Source: Bubalus kerabau (Eukaryota; Chordata; Mammalia; Artiodactyla; Bovidae). Taken from it: a DNA stretch of 64,000 nt. The stretch's first letter is position 1. Each line of letters starts with the position of its first letter. The stretch covers positions 124,001-188,000 of the forward strand of contig NW_026577903.1 of the NCBI RefSeq assembly GCF_029407905.1, in the 5' to 3' direction. Made by a program: the position numbers and the translations under genes. Of this stretch, positions 47,701-60,800 are shown piece after piece. The notes beneath the pieces are model-generated. The model saw only the letters and a list, made by a program, of their open reading frames with translations, was not told the origin of the DNA and did not search any database.

Positions 47701-50700
47701 GGGGTTTCCTCGAGCTGCGGCGCCCGTGGGGGTTTTCTCCCGAGGCACGACGAGGATCTCAGGGAGGCTCTCGTGCGGCGCCAGGGAAGTCAGGTCTCCA
47801 TGCGCGTGGCAAGGGGGAGCGCGTCCTGGCTCTCGAGTCACGGGAGGGGACTAGGGCCTCGAGACGCGTTGAAGAAGGACTCTCGAGGTCTTTCTCGGGT
47901 TGCGGCGGGAAACCCTCGTTTCCCTCGACTTCTGCAGGGTACTATAGGGAACTTACCAGGGTGCCTCTGAGAGGTGAGGAATGCTGTGGAGTTGGCAGGG
48001 CCTCTCGGGACTCCGCTGGGTCTGGCGCAACGGAAGAGGGCCTCACCTCGAGGGGAGGAAGGAACCTCAGGCTTCCTCTCCGTTTCGGACTCCGCCCGCA
48101 GGGTCCCTGCAGAGTTGGGACAGGAGAGTCAGGCCTCGTCTTGTCTGAGGAAGGGAACCCCGCTGGCCTCTCGAGTTGCTCAGGGGGTCTCAGGCCCCTC
48201 GTCGAGCTGTGTGTGGAACCCGCGGGTCTTTGCGGACGATGCACAGGGGTGGCAGTGCCCCTTCGTGTTGTGCCTTAACCCACAGGGTTGCCTTCGAAGA
48301 GGGGTCCGGGCCTCGGGTCCTTCTCAAGGGCGGACCGGGGAATCGGGGGCGTTCGGCATGTGGCCCCACCCACGTGGCTCGTCTCGAATTTCCTGGTGAG
48401 ACCGGCCTCATCCTGAGGTGCGCCGGGAAGGCCGGGAACCCCTTCCAGACCACGCAGGGGAATCGCCTCTCCTGTCGCGATCAGGAGGGGAGAAGGGGCT
48501 CAGAGGAAGCGGTGCCGGGAACCTCGGTGTTCCCCTCGGGGGACCCCGGCGTGTCGGGGGACTTTTGGGGGTCGCAGGAAGGCTGTCCGGGACCGTTTCG
48601 CCCTTCAGGGAGGAACAGGGGACTTCCCTTGAGACGCCGTCGCGGGCAAGGCCCTCATCTTGCCAAGAGGTGGGAAGCACGTGGTTTTTCTCGAGTTGCG
48701 GCGGCATTCTCGAGTTACGACGGGGATCTCAGCCTTCCCCTTGGGTTGGCCCTGGGAAGCCCAATCTTCCCCTCGGGTTGCGAGGGAAAGCTGGGGGTTG
48801 CGCTCGAGTCACTGCAGGGCCGAAGAGACCTCACCTAGATGTGTGTCCGGGACCTAATATTCTTCTCCAGGGAAGGCAGGGATCTCGGGGTTGCATTACA
48901 GGCTACCCTGGGGAGTCAGGCCTCGTCTCGAGGGGAAGCCAAGGACTCCGCTCTCCTCTCGAGTCGAGACGCGGGTCTCTTGGAGCCCCCTGAGCGGCCT
49001 CAAGGGAGTCCAGCCTCCTCTTCCGTTTGGAGAGAGGACCCGGGATTGCTCTCCAGGCCATGCAGGAAAAGAAGGCCCTCAGCTCGCGAGGACGGGGGCG
49101 TCTCAGGGGTTTCCTCGAGCTGCGGCGCCCGTGGGGGTTTTCTCCCGAGGCACGACGAGGATCTCAGGGAGCCTCTCGTGCGGCGCCAGGGAAGTCAGGT
49201 CTCCATGCGCGTGGCGAGGGGGAGCGCGTCCTGGCTCTCGCGTCACGGGAGGGGACTAGGGCCTCGAGACGCGTTGAAGAAGGACTCTCGAGGTCTTTGT
49301 CGGGGGGCGGCGGGAAACTCTCGTTTCCCTCGCCTTCTGCCGGGGACCTTAGGGAACTTCCCAGGGTGCCTCTGAGAGGCGAGGGATCCTGTGGAGGTGG
49401 CGGGGCCCCTCGGGACTCCGCTGGGTCTGGCGCAACGGAAGAGGGCCTCACCTCGAGGGGAGGCAGGAACCTTAGGCTTCCTCGCCGTTTCGGACTCCGC
49501 CCACAGGGTTCCTGCAGAGTTGGGACAGGAGAGTCAGGCCTCGTCTTGTCTGAGGAAGGGAACCCCGCCAGCCTCTCGAGTTGCTCAGGGGGTCTCAGGC
49601 CCCTCGTCGAGCTGTGTGTGGAACCCGCGGGTCTTTGCGGACGATGCACGGGTTGGCAGTGCCCCTTCGTGTTGTTCCTTCACCCACAGGGTTGCCTTCG
49701 AAGAGGGGTCCGGGCCTCGGGTCCTTCTCAAGAGCGGACCGGGGAATCGGGGGCGTTCGGCATGTGGCCCCACCCACGTGGCTCGTCTCGAATTTCCTGG
49801 TGAGACCGGCCTCATCCTGAGGTGCGCCGGGAAGGCCGGGAACCCCTTCCACACCACGCAGGGGAATCGCCTCTCCTGTCGCCATCAGGAGGGGAGAAGG
49901 GGCTCAGAGGAAGCGGTGCCGGGACTCTCGGTGTTCCCCTCGGGTGACCCCGGCGTGTCGGGGGACATTTGGGGGTCGCAGGAAGGCTGTCCGGGACCGT
50001 TTCGCCCTTCAGGGCGGAACAGGGGACTTCCCTTGAGACGCCATCGCGGGCAAGGGCCTCATCTTGCCAAGTGGTGGGAACCATGTGGTTTTTCTCGAGT
50101 TGCGGCGGCATTCTCGAGTTACGACGGGGATCTCAGCCTTCCCCTTGGGTTGGCCCTGGGAAGCCCAATCTTCCCCTCGGGTTGAGAGGGAAAGCTGGGG
50201 GTTGCGCTCGAGTCACTGCAGGGCCGAAGAGACCTCACCTAGGCGTGTGTCCGGGACCTAATATTCCTCTCCAGGGAAGGCAGGGATCTCGGGGTTGCAT
50301 TCCAGGCTCCCCCGGGGAGTCAGGCCTCGTCTCGAGGGGAAGCCAAGGACTCCGCTCTCCTCTCGAGTCGAGACGCGGGTCTCTTGGAGCCCCCTGAGCG
50401 GCCTCAAGGGAGTCCAGCCTCCTCTTCCATTTGGAGAGAGGACCCGGGATTGCTCTCCAGGCCATGCACGAAAAGAAGGCCCTCAGCTCGCGAGGACGGG
50501 TGCGTCTCCGGAGTTTCCTCGAGCTGCGGCGCCCGTGGGGGTTTTCTCCCGAGGCACGACGAGGATCTCAGGGAGCCTCTCGTGCGGCGCCAGGGAAGTC
50601 AGGTCTCCATGCGCGTGGCGAGGGGGAGCGCGTCCTGGCTCTCGAGTCACGGGAGGGGACTAGGGCCTCGAGACGCATTGAAGAAGGACACTCGAGGTCT

Positions 50701-51660
50701 TTGTCGGGGGGCCGCGGGAAACCCTCGTTTCCCTCGCCGTCTCCCGGGGACCTTAGGGAACTTCCCAGGGTGCCTCTGAGAGGCGAGGGATCCTGTGGAG
50801 GTGGCGGGGCCCTTCGGGACTCCGCTGGGTCTGGCGCAACGGAAGAGGGCCTCACCTCGAGGGGAGGCATGAACCTCAGGCTTCCTCTCCGTTTCGGACT
50901 CCGACCGCAGGGTCCCTGCAGAGTTGGGACAGGAGAGTCAGGCCTCGTCTTGTCTGAGGAAGGGAAGCCCGCTGCCCTCTCGAGTTGCTCAGGGGGTCTC
51001 AGGCCCCTCATCGAGCTGTGTGTGGAACCCGAGGGTCTTTGCGGATGAAGCACGGGGGTGGCAGTGCCCCTTTGTGTTGTGCCTTCACCCACAGGGTTGC
51101 CTTCGAAGAGGGGTCCGGGCCTCCGGTCCTTCTCAAGGGCGGACCGGGGAATCGGGGGCGTTCGGCATGTGGCACTACCCACGTGGCTCGTCTCGAATTT
51201 TCTCGTGAGACCGGCCTCATCCTGAGGTGCGCCGGGAAGGCCGGGAACCCCTTCCAGACCACGCAGGGGAATCGCCTCTCCTGTCGCGATCAGGAGGGGA
51301 GAAGGGGCTCAGAGGAAGCGGTGCCGGGACCCTCGGTGTTCCCCTCGAGGGAACCTGGCGTGTTGGGGGAATTTTGGGGGTCGCAGGAAGGTTGTCAGGG
51401 ACCGTTTCTCCCTTCAGGGCGGAACAGGGGACTTCCCTTGAGACACCGTCGCGGGCAATGGCCTCATCTTGCCAAGAGGTGGGAACCACGTGGTTTTTCT
51501 CGAGTTGCGGTGGGATTCTCGAGTTACGATGGGGATCTCAGCCTTCCCCTTGGGTTGGCCCTGGGAAGCCCAATCTTCCCCTCGGGTTGCGAGGGAAAGC
51601 TGGGGGTTGCGCTCGAGTCACTGCAGGGCCGAAGAGACCTCACCTAGGCGTGTGTCCGGG
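41771..51660. repeat. Homogenised class-A block, monomers 27-33
   Basis: Seven CpG-rich, nearly identical monomers. Spacings are 1405, 1404, 1404, 1386, 1405, 1404 and 1403 bp. They share 'ggggatctcagcc', 'gaggtggcggggcccc' and 'ctcgggggaccccg'. The equivalent place after HOR copy 1 has only two such monomers. The 1,386-bp interval contains a 16-bp deletion near 47,315. Low divergence indicates recent local amplification or conversion. Long frames on both strands here (up to 274 codons) are repeat artefacts. Confidence 0.85.
47310..47320. other. 16-bp deletion in monomer 30/31
   Basis: Neighbouring monomers read gcggcattctcgag...cgggg. Here 'gcgg' runs straight into 'cgggg', removing one of the paired CTCGAG motifs. 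Confidence 0.7.
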
Positions 51661-51850
51661 ACATACTCTTCCTCTCCAGGGAAAGCAGGGATCTCGGGGT
51701 TGCATTCCAGTCTCCCCCGGGGAGTCAGACCTCATCTCGAGGGGAAGCCAAGGACTCCGCTCTCCTCTCGAGTGGCGCCGCGGATCTGTTGTAGCCCCCT
51801 TAGCGGCCTCAACGGAGTCCAGCCTGCTCTTCAATTTGGAGAGAGGACTC
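51661..51850. repeat. Transition from homogenised class A to class B
   Basis: Class-A strings persist with many private changes ('gtggcgccgcggatctg', 'ccttagcggcctcaacgg') before class-B sequence takes over. The boundary is a graded zone rather than a clean junction. Confidence 0.65.
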
Positions 51851-54800
51851 GTGATTGGTCTCCAGGCCATGCAGGAATATAAGGCCCTCATCTCGCGATG
51901 ACCGGGGTGTCTCATGTGTTTCCTCGAGCTGCCGCGGCAGTGTGGGTTTCCTCACGAGGTACGATGAGGATCTCAGGGAGCCTCTCGTGCATTGCCAGGT
52001 TAGTCAGGTCTCCATGCGCGTGAAGAGGGGGCGCGTGTCATGGCTCTCGAGTCATGGTAGGGGAATCGCGACTCAACACATTTTGAAGCACTCTCGAGGT
52101 CTTTCTCGAGTCATGGCAGAAAACCCAGGGTTCCCTCAACTTATGCCCGTGACCTCAGGGAGCTTTTCAGGGTGCCTCTGAGAAGTCAGGGATACTGTGC
52201 AGTTGGGAGGGGCCGCTCCGAACTCCACTGGGTTTGGTGCAGTAGAAGAGGGCCTTATCTCGAGTTGAGGCAGGAACCTCAGGGTTCCTCTCCATTTCTG
52301 AATCGGATCTCAGTGTCCATGCAGAGTTGGGACAGGAGAGTCAGGCCTCGTCTTGTGTGGAGGAATTGAACTCCTCTTGCCTCTCGAGTTGTTCATGGGG
52401 TGACAAGCCACTTGTCGATCTGTATGTGGAACTTGCGGGCTTTTCCAACGATGCAGGAGGGTGTCAGACCCCTTCGTTTTGTGCCTTCATCCACAGGATT
52501 GCCTTCGAAGAGGTGTCCTAGCATTGGGTTCTTATCAAGAGCAGACACGGAAATCGGGGTCTTTCGGCGTGTGGCACCAACCACAAGGCTACGTCTCGAA
52601 TTTCCTCGTGAGACCGGCCTCATCCTGAGGTGCGCCGGGAAGGTCCGGAACCCCTTCCAGACAAAGCAGGGTAATCGACCCTCCCTTCGCGATCAGGAGG
52701 GGATAAGGGGCTCAGAACAAGCGGTGCACCGAACCTTGGTGTTCCCCTCGAGTGAGACCAGGGTGTCAGGGAACTTTTGTGATAACATCAAGGTTGCCAA
52801 TTATCATTTTAAACTTCAAGATGGAACGTGGGGCTTCTCCTGAGACGCTGTAGCTGGCAAGGGCCTCATCTAGCGATGACGGGGGAACCACATGGTTTTT
52901 CTCGAGTTGCGGCGGGATTTTCGAATTACGACGGGGAATTCAGGCTTCCCCTTGTGTTGTCCCAGGGAAGTCCATTCTTCCATTCGAGGTGTGAGGGAGA
53001 GCAGGGGATTGCTCTCGAGTCACTTCAGGGCAAATGAGACCTCATCTATGCTTGTGTCTAGGACCTAATGTTCCTCTCCAGGGGCGGCAGGGATCTCGGG
53101 GTTGCATTCCAGACTCACCTGAGGAGTCAGGCCTGGTATATAGGGGAAGCAAAGAATTCCGCTCTCCTCTCGAGTCCCAACGGGTATCTCTTGAGCCCAC
53201 AGAGTGGCCTAAAGGGAGTCAGGCCTCCTGTGGAGTTTGAAGAGAGGCCTCGAGATGCTCTCCAGGCCATGCAGGAAAAGAAGGCCTTCATCTCGCGACG
53301 ACGGAGGCGTCTCGTGGGTTTTCTCGAGCTGGGGAGCCAGTGTGGGATTTCTCACGAGGTATGACGGGGAGCTCAGGGAGCCTCTCGTGTGGCGCCAGGG
53401 AAGTCAAGTCTCCATGCGAGTGGCGAGGGGGAACGCGTCATTGCTCTTGAGTCATGGTAGGGGAATCGGGATTCAAGACGCATTGAAGGAGGATTTTCGA
53501 GGTCTTTCTCGGGTTGCGTCAGGAAACCCTGTGTTCCCTCGACTTGTGCCGGTGACCTCAGGGAGCTTCTAAGGGTGCCTCTGAGAAGTCGGGATACTGT
53601 GGATTTGGGAGGGGCCTCTCGGGCCTCCACTGTTTTTGGTGTAATGGAAGAGGGCCTCATCTCGAGTGGAGTCAGGAACCTCAGGGTTCCTCTCCATTTC
53701 GGACTCCGATCGCAGGGTCCCTTCAGAGTTGGGACCGGAGAGTCAGGCCTCGTCTTGAGTGGAGGAATGGAACTCTGCTTGCCTCTCGTGTTGTTCATGG
53801 GATGACAGGCCTCTTGTTGAGCTGTGTGTGGAACCTGCGGCTTTTACCAAATGATGCACGGGAGTGTCAGTGACCCTTCGTTTTGTGCCTTCGTCCACAG
53901 GGTTGCCTTCGAAGAGGTGTCCGGGCATCGGGTTCTTCTCAAGAGTGGGCCGGGAAATCGGGGTATTTCGGCATGTGACACCACCCACGACGCTATGTCT
54001 CGAATTTCCTCGTGAGACCGGCCTCATCCTGAGGTGCGCCGGGAATGTGGGGAACCCCTTCCAAACAAAGCAGGGGAATAGACCCTCCTGTCGCAAACAG
54101 GAGGGGAGAAGGTGCTCAGATGAAGTGGTGCGGGAACCTCGGTGTTCCTGTCGAGTGAGACCGGCGTGTCCGGGAACATTTGGTGTCGCATCAAGGGTGC
54201 AAAGTACCGTTTCACACTTCAAGACGGAACGTGGTTCTTTTCTTGAGACGCCATAGCAGGCAAGGGCCTCATCTTGGGATGACATTGGAAACACGTGGTT
54301 TTTCTCGAGTTGCGGCGGGATTCTCGAGTTACGAAGGGGATTTCTGGCTTCCTCTTGTGTTGGCCCAGGGAAGCCCAATCTTCCATTCGAGTTGCGAGGG
54401 AGAGCTGGGGGTTGCGCTCGAGTCACTGCAGGGCAAAAGAGACCTCATCCAGGCTTGTGTCTAGGACCTAATGTTCCTCTCAAGGGATGACTGGGATCTT
54501 GGGGTTGCATTCCAGACTCACCCGGGAGTCAGGCGTCATCTCGAGGGGAAACAAAGGACTTCTTTCTCTTCTCGAGTCGCGACGGGTATTTCTTGGAGCC
54601 CACTGAGTGGACTAAAGGGAGTCAAGCCTCCTCTGGAGTTTGGAGAGAGGACTCGGGATTGCACTCCAGGACATGCAGGAAAAGAAGGCCCTCATCTCAC
54701 GATGACGGGGGGTCTCGGTGGTTTTACCGAGCTGCAGTGCCTGTGTTGGTTTCTCAGGAGGTACGACGGGGAGCTCAGGGAGCCTCTTATGTGGCGCCAG

Positions 54801-57800
54801 GGAAGTTAGGTCTCGATGCGTGTGGAGAGGGGGAGTGCGTCATTGCTCTCGAGTCATGGTAGGGGAATCAGGCCTCTAGACGCGTTGAAGAAGGACTCTC
54901 AAGATCTCTCTCGGGTCTTGGCAAGAATACCTGGGTTCCCTCGACTTGTGCCGGTGACCTCAGGGAGATTCTCCGGGTGCCTCTGAGAAGTCAGGGATAC
55001 TGTGGAGTTGGGAAAGACCTCTCGGGACTCCACTGGGTTTGGTGAAATGGAAGGGGGCCTCATCTCGAGGGGTGGCAGGAGCCTCAGGGTTCCTCTCCAT
55101 TTCTGATTCCGATCGCAGCCCCCTGCATAGTTGGGAGAGGTGAGTCAGGCCTCGTATTGTGTGCAGGAATGGATCTCCGCTTGCCTCTCGAGTTGTTCAC
55201 TGGGTGACAGGCACTTGTTGAGCTGTAAGAGTAACCTGTGGTCTTTCCGGATGATGCACGGTGTTGTCAGTGCCCCTTCGTGTTGTGCCTTCATCCACAC
55301 TATCTTCGAATAGGTGTCTGGGCATCGCGTTCTTATCAAGAGCGGATCGGGAAATCGCGGTCTTTCGGCATGTGGCACCACCATCGAGGCTACGTCTCGA
55401 ATTTCCTCGTGAGACAGCCTCATCTGAGGTGCGTGGAGAAGGTCGGGAACCCCTTGCAGACAAAGCAGGGGAATCGACCCTCCTTTCGCGATCAGGAGGG
55501 GAGAAGGGGCTCAGATGAAGTGGTGCCAGGAACCTCGGTGTTCCCCTCGAATGCGACCCTTATGTCGGGGTACTTTTGGGGTAGCATTAAGGGTGCCAAA
55601 TATCATTTCGCACTTCAAGACAGAACGTGGGACTTCTCTTGAGACGCTGGAGCAGGCAAGGGCCTCATCTTGCAATGACGGGGGAATCACGTGGTTTTTC
55701 TCGAGTTGAGGCGGAATTCTCGAATTACTACTGGGAATTCAGGCTTCCTCTTGTGTTGGCCCAGGGAGGTCCATCTTCCATTCGGGTTGCGAGGGAAAGC
55801 TGGGGAGTGCTCTCGAGTTACTGCAGGGCAAAAGCGACCTCATCTAGCCTTGTGTTCAGGACCCAATGATCCTCTCCAAGGGCGACAGGGATCTCGGGTT
55901 TGCATTACAGACTCACCCGGGGAATTTGGCCTCGTCTCGAGGGGAAGCAAAGGACTCGGCTCTCCTCTCGAGTTGCGACGCATATCTCTTGGAGCCCACT
56001 GAGTGGTCTAAAGGGAGTCAACCCTCCTCTTCAGTTTGTAGAGAGGACTCGGGATTGCTCTCCAGGCCATGCAGGAAGAGAAGGCCCACATCTCGAGATG
56101 ACGGGGGCGTCTCGTGGGTTTTCTCGAGCTGTGGCGCCAGTGTGGGGTTTCTCACAAGGTACGACGGGGAGTTCAGGTAGCCTCTCGTGTGGCAACAGGG
56201 AAGTCAAGTCTCCATGGGCGGGGCAAGGGGGAGCGCGTCATTGCTCTCCAGTCAGGGTAGGGGAATCGGGCCTCATGACGGATTGAAAAAGGACTCTCGA
56301 TGTCTTTCTAGGGTTGCAGCAGGAAACCCTGGGTTCCCTTGACTTGTGCCGGTGACCTCAGGGAGCTTCTCAGGGTGCCTCTGAGAAATCAGGGATACTG
56401 TGGATTTGGGAGAGGCCTCTCGGGACTCCTCTGGGTTTGGTGCAATGGAAGAGGGCCTCATCTCGAGTTGAGGCAGGAACCTCAGGGTTCTGCTCCTGAC
56501 TTCCTGGAGCCGGATCTGACTCAGATCGCAGGGTCCCTGCTGAGTTTGCTCAGGAGTGTCAGGTCTCGTGTTCTGCGGAGGAATGGAACTCCACTTACAT
56601 CTCAAGTTGTTCAATGATGACACCACTTTTCGTGATGTGTGTGGAACCTGCGGGTTTTTCGGAGATGCACGGGGGCGTCAGTGCTCCTTCCTGTTGTGCC
56701 TTCATCCACAGGGTTGCCTTCGAAGAGGTGTTCGGGCATCGGGTTCTCCTCAAGTGCGGACCAGAAATCAGGGTCTTTCAGCATGTTGCACCACCCACGA
56801 GGCTACGTCTCGAATTTCCTCGTGAGATCGGCCTCATCCTGAGGCGCGCAGGAAAATCCGGGAACCCTTTCCAGACAAAGCAGGGGAATCGACCCTCCTT
56901 TCGGGATCAGGAGGAGAGAAAGGGCTCAGATGAAGTAGTGCCGGGAACCTCGGTGCTCCCCTTGAGTGAAACTGGCAAGTCGGGTAACTTTTCGGGTTGC
57001 ATCAAGGGTGCCAAGTACCGTTTCGCACTTCAAGACGGAACCTGGGACTTCTCTTGAGACGCTGTAGTGGGCAAGGGCCTCATCTAGCGCTGACGGGGGA
57101 CCCACGTGTTTTTTCTCGAGTTGCGGCAGGATTCTTGAGTTACGACGGGGAATACAGGTTTCCTCTTGTGTTGGCCCAGGGAAGTCCAATCTTCCATTCG
57201 AGTTGCAAGTGAGAGCTGGAGATTGCTCTTGAGTCACTGCAGGGCAAAATAGAGCTCATCTAGGTTTGTGTCCAGGACCGAGTTTTTCTCTCCAGGGGCG
57301 ACAGGGATCTCGGGGTTGCATTCCAGACTCACCCGGGGAGTCAGGCCTCGTCTCGAAGGGAATGAATAGACTCCGCTCTCCTCTCGAGTCACGACGGGTA
57401 TCCCTTGGAGCCCAAGAATGGCCTAAATGGAGTTAAGCCTCCTGTGGAGTTTGGAGAGAGGACTCGGGATTGCTCTCTAGGCCATGCAGGAAAAGAAGGC
57501 CCTCATCTCGCGATGACGGGGGCGTCTCGTGGGTTTTCTCAAGGTGCAGTGCCTGGTTGGGGTTTCTCACAAGATAGGACGGGGAGCTCAGGGAGACTCC
57601 TGTGGTGCCACGGAAGTCAGGTCTCCATGGACGTGAAGACAGGGAGCGCCTCATTGCTCTCGAGTCATGGTAGGGGAATTGAGCCTCAAGACGCTTCGAA
57701 GAAGAACTCTCGAGGTCTTTCTCGGGGTGTGGCAGGAAACCCTGGGTTCCCTCGACTTGTGCCCATGACCTCAGGGAGCTTAGCGGGGTTCCTCTGAGAA

Positions 57801-60800
57801 GTCAGGGATACTATGGAGTTGAGAGGGGCTTCTCGGAACTTCACAGGGACTGGTGCAATTGAAGAGGACCTAATCTCGGATTGAGGCAGTAACGTCAGGG
57901 TTCCTCTCCATTTCTGACTCGGATAGCAGGGTCCCTGCAGAGTTGTGACAGGAGAGTCAGACCTCGTCTTGTGTGGAGTAATGGAACTCCGCTTGCCTCT
58001 CGAGTTGTTCACGGGATGACAGGCCACCTGTCGAGTTGTATGTGGAACCTGCGGTTTTGGGGGACGATGCACAGGGGTGTCAGTGCCCATTCGTGTTGTG
58101 CCTTCATCCACAGGGTTACCTTCGAAGAGGTGACCGGGCATCGGGATCTTATCAATAGCGGACCAGGAAATCGGGGTCTTTCGGCATGTGGCACAACACA
58201 CGAGGCTACGTCTCGAATTCCCTCGTGAGACTGGCATCATCCTGAGGTTCGCCGGGAAGTCTGGGAACCCCTTCCAGACAAAGCAGGGGAATCGACCCTC
58301 CTGTCGCCATCAGGAGGGGAGAAGAGGCTCAGCTGAAGCTGTGCTGGGAACCTCCATGTTCTCCTCGAGTGAGACCGGGGTGTCAGGGAAATTTGGGGGT
58401 CGCATCAAGGGTGTCAAGTACCGTTTCACACTTCAAGACGGAACATGGGACTTCGCTGGAGATGCTATAGCTGACAGGGGCCTCATATTTCGATGACGGA
58501 GGAGCCACGTTGTTTTTCTCCAGTTGCCGCGGGATTCTCGAATTACAACGGGAAATACAGTCTTCCTCTTGTGTTGGCCCAGGGAAGTCCAATCATCCAT
58601 TCGAGTTGCGAGGGAGAGCTGGGGATTGCACTTGAGTCAATGCAGGACAAAAAAGACCTCATTTAGGCTTGTGTCCAGGACCGAGTTTTCCTCTACAGGG
58701 GCGACACGGATCTCGGGATCCCATTCCAGACTCACCCAAGTAGTCAGGCCTCGGCTCGAGGGGAAGCAACGGACTCCGCTCTCCTCTAGAGTAGCGACGT
58801 GTATCTCTTGGAGGCTACTGAGTGGCCTAAAGGGAGTCAGGCCTCCAGTGGAGTTTGGAGAGTGGACTCGGGATTGCTCTCTAGGTCATGTAGGAAAAGA
58901 AGGCCCTCATCTTACGATGACGGGGGCGTCTCATGTGTTTTCTCGAGCGGAGGTGCCAGTGTGGGGTTTTCATGAGGTAGGACGGGGAGCGCAGGGAGCC
59001 TCTCGTGTGGCGCCAGGGAAGTTAGGTTTCAATGGGCGTGGCGAGGGAAATGCGTCATTGCTCTCCAGTCATGGTAGGGTATCGGGCCTCAAGACGCAGT
59101 AAAGAAGGACTCTCGAGGTCTTTCTCAGAATGCAGCAGGAAACCCTGGGTTCACTCGACTTGTGCCAGTGACCGCAGAGAGCTTCTGAGGGTGCCTCTGA
59201 GAAGTCAGGGATACTGTGGAGTTGGGAGGGGCCTCTCGGGACTCCACTGGGTATGGCGCAATGGAAGAGGGCCTCATTTCGAGTTGATGCAGGAACGTCA
59301 GGTTTCATCTACATTTCTGACTCCGATCGCACGGTCCCTGCAGAGTTGGGAAAGGAGAGTCAGGCCTTCTCTTGTGTGGAGGAACGGAACTCCGCATGCC
59401 TCTCTAGTTCTTCCAGGGATGACAGGACACTTGTCGATCTGTGTTTGGAATCTGCGTGTTTTTCCGTACTATGCATGGGGATGTCAGTACCCCTTCGTGT
59501 TGTGCATTCATCCACAGGTTTGCTTTCGAAGAGGTGCCCGGGCATCGGGTTCTTATTAAGAGCGGACCGGGAAATCGGGGTCTTTCCGCATGTGGCACCA
59601 CCCACCAGGCTACATCTCGAATTTCCTAGTGAGACCGGCCTCATCTTTAGGTGCGCCGGGAAGGTCGGAAGCCCTTGCAGACAAAGCAGGGGAATCGACC
59701 CTCCTGTCTCGATCAGGAGGGGAGAAGGGGCACAGATGAGGTGATGCCGGGAACCTCGGTGTTCCCCTCCAGTGAGACCAGTGTGTTGGGGAACTTTTGG
59801 GGTCGCATCAAAGGTGCCAAGTACCGTATCGCACTTCAAGATGGAACGTAAGACTTCTTTTGAGACGCTGTAGCGGCAATGGCCGCATCTTGTGATGAAG
59901 AGGGAACGACGTGGTTTTTCTCGAGTTGTGGCGGGATTCTTGAGTTACAACGGGAAATTCAGGCTTCCTCTTCTGTTGGCCCAGGGAAGTCCAGTCTTCC
60001 ATTCGAGTTGCGAGGGAGAGTTGGGGATTGCTCTCGACTCACTGCAGGAAAAAAGAGACCTCATCTAGGCTTGTGTCCAGGACCTAATGTTTCTCTCCAG
60101 AGGCGACAGGGATCTCCGGTTCGCATATCAGACTCAACCGAGGAGTCAGGCCTCGCCTCGAGGGGAAGGAAAAGACTCCGCTCTCCTCTCGAGTCGCGAC
60201 GGGTATGTCTTGGAGTCCACTGAGTGACCAAAAGGGAGTCAAGCCTACTGTGGAGTTTGGAGAGAGGACTCGGGATTGCTCTCCAGGCCGTGCTAGAAAA
60301 GAAGGCCGTCATGTCGCGAAAACGGGGGCGTCTCGTGGGTTTTCTCTATCTGCGGCGCCAGTGTGGGGTTTCTCAAGAGGTATGACGGGGAGCTCAAGGA
60401 GCCTCTCGTGTGGCGCCAGGGAAGTCAGGGCTTCATGAGTGTAGCAGAGGGAGTGCGTCATTGCCCTCAAGTCATGGTAGGGGAATCAGGCCTCAAAGCG
60501 CGTTGAAGAAGGACTCTTGAGTTCTTTCTATGGTGGCGGCAGTAAACCCTGGGTTCACTCGAATTGCGCTGGTGACCTCAGGGAGCTTCTCAGGGTGCCT
60601 CTGAGAAGTCAGGGATACTGTGGAGCTGGGACGCTTCTCTCGGTAATCCACTGGGTTTTGTGCAATGGAAGAGGTCCTAATCTCGAGTGGAGGCAGGAAC
60701 CTCAGCGTTCCTCTCGTGACTTCACTGGCGCTGGTCTGATTCAGATCGCAAAATCCCTGCAGAGTTGGGACAGGAGAGTCAGGCCTCGTCTTGTGTAGAG

